From Acidimicrobiales bacterium (GTDB lineage: Bacteria > Actinomycetota > Acidimicrobiia > Acidimicrobiales > Acidimicrobilacustridaceae): a DNA stretch of 64,000 bases. Positions 63,125 to 64,000 of this stretch are shown piece after piece; the first letter of the stretch is position 1; each line of letters starts with the position of its first letter. The DNA is taken from NCBI GenBank assembly GCA_025455885.1, contig JALOLR010000004.1, forward strand, positions 124,001-188,000, given 5' to 3'. The notes beneath the pieces are model-generated. The model worked only from the letters and a program-made list of their open reading frames with translations. It was not told where the DNA came from and made no database searches. The translations under genes and the position numbers were made by a program.

Positions 63125-64000
63125 TCAGAAATCGAGGCCCGACAGCTCGGGGAACCACTCGGCGGCCCGCTCGACGGCACGCTGCCAGCGTTCCCGGTCG
63201 AGGGGGCGCACCGGGTCGACGACGATCCTGGGGGTCCACGTCGCGGCGACGTCGTCCCACCCTCCCCACGTGCCGAGCTCGAGTCCGGCCAGGAAGGCGG
63301 CGCCGAGCGTCGTCGCCTCGGTCACCGGGGAGACCTCGACGGAGCGTCCGGTGGCGTCGGCCAACGCCTGGACGAAGGTGGGGTTGTCGCTCATGCCCCC
63401 GTCGATGCGCAACGACGCGACCTGGCGCCCGACGTCGGTCTCTGCCGCCGCGAGGAGGTCGGCCCCCCGGTGGGCGACCCCTTCGAGGACGGCGCGGACC
63501 ACGTGGCCGCGCCCGCTGCCCCGCGTCAGGCCGAGCAGCGTGCCCCGGGCGCCGTAGTCCCATCGTGGGGTGCCCAGGCCGAGCAGGGCGGGGACGTAGA
63601 CGACACCTTCGGTGTCCGGGCACGTGGCGGCGACGTCGTGCGACTGGGCGACCGTCTCGAGCAGACCCATGTCGTCGCGCAGCCACTCCACGTTGGTGCC
63701 GGCGGAGAGCATGATCGCCTCCAGGCCCCAGGTGGTGTCCCGGCCCCTGCGCCACGTGACGATCGGGAAGGTGCCCCCCTCGGAGCGGGCCGCAGCCACG
63801 GGACGGTCCGGGCCCGTCACCATGTCGAGCATCCCGCCGGTGCCGAAGGTGATCTTCGCGGGGCCCGGGTGCACGCATCCCTGGCCGACGAGCGATGCCT
63901 GTTGGTCCCCGGCCAGGCCGCAGATCGGCGGCGCGCCCGGGAGGGCGGTCGCCTCGCCGCATCGACCCGACGAGTCGACGAGCTCGGGCAGGCATGCCTC
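63125..64000 (-). CDS. glpK: Glycerol-kinase-like FGGY carbohydrate kinase, C-terminal part (cut by window edge)
   Basis: The last 291 residues of an FGGY-family kinase; the N-terminal ~200 lie past position 64000. GLAGDQQASLVGQGCVHPGP, then AKITFGTGGMLDM, align with the glycerol kinase ATP-domain block, and IDGGMSDNPTFVQALADATG and EATTLGAAFLAGLELG are the family's C-terminal signatures. Relative to typical GlpK the second block is diverged (GTGGMLDMVTG rather than GTGCFLLMNTG), so the substrate could be another polyol or sugar. The frame is open to the edge. Confidence 0.88.
   Translation of the reverse strand, partial: EACLPELVDSSGRCGEATALPGAPPICGLAGDQQASLVGQGCVHPGPAKITFGTGGMLDMVTGPDRPVAAARSEGGTFPIVTWRRGRDTTWGLEAIMLSAGTNVEWLRDDMGLLETVAQSHDVAATCPDTEGVVYVPALLGLGTPRWDYGARGTLLGLTRGSGRGHVVRAVLEGVAHRGADLLAAAETDVGRQVASLRIDGGMSDNPTFVQALADATGRSVEVSPVTEATTLGAAFLAGLELGTWGGWDDVAATWTPRIVVDPVRPLDRERWQRAVERAAEWFPELSGLDF

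Overview
The window is a GC-rich chromosomal segment with dense, short-spaced, mostly bidirectional gene blocks. Gene content (class II glycyl-tRNA synthetase, pyruvate phosphate dikinase, DnaG-RpoD pair, DUF222/HNH protein, type A RNase P RNA, Liv-type ABC transporter, many SDR/P450/Rieske genes) and the frequent GTG starts point to Actinomycetota, plausibly class Acidimicrobiia; the class-level placement is inference. Many genes start exactly six bases after a TANNNT -10 box, so leaderless transcription looks common here.

Layout. 1-20 kb is core: phosphoenolpyruvate carboxylase (cut by the left edge), a phoH-ybeY-CBS/hemolysin-era cluster, a DinG-type helicase diverging from uppS-recO, three tandem RDD membrane proteins, glyS, ppdK and dnaG-rpoD. 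19.6-29 kb is accessory: a frameshifted HTH gene running into tRNA-Asn, tRNA-Met, a secreted sedolisin protease, a DUF222/HNH protein, an MFS carrier, a lipoprotein, a remnant of a second sedolisin, and an OafA-type acyltransferase. 29-37 kb is mixed housekeeping: inositol-phosphatase-like, Nudix, tRNA-Val, a Gfo/Idh oxidoreductase diverging from a class A penicillin-binding protein, a zinc-ribbon coiled-coil protein and a phosphatase.

37-59 kb is a catabolic island: cytochrome P450 plus ferredoxin, Rieske oxygenase plus lipoprotein, acyl-CoA-ligase-like enzyme, TetR regulator, a branched-chain-amino-acid-type ABC importer with a fused permease, two carotenoid-oxygenase-family enzymes, a second P450, two amidohydrolases, a ThuA-like protein and three SDRs. 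Six copies of an inverted repeat, TGAAC-N3-GTTCA, sit in the promoter regions of this island. One site lies beside the TetR gene; the others precede the Rieske gene, the importer, both carotenoid oxygenases, the five-gene P450/amidohydrolase operon and the SDRs. In five of the six it covers or directly abuts a -10 box; in the other it covers the -35 position. I read this as one regulon: uptake, oxidative cleavage and activation of a hydrophobic (possibly isoprenoid, apocarotenoid or stilbenoid) compound, probably repressed by the TetR protein. The substrate is not determinable from sequence.

59-64 kb returns to general functions: a lipase-like hydrolase, a membrane protein, RNase P RNA, two Tat-exported ferritin-like proteins and the C-terminal part of a glycerol-kinase-like enzyme cut by the right edge. 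No CRISPR array, complete insertion sequence or prophage was seen. No gap between genes exceeds about 210 bases.
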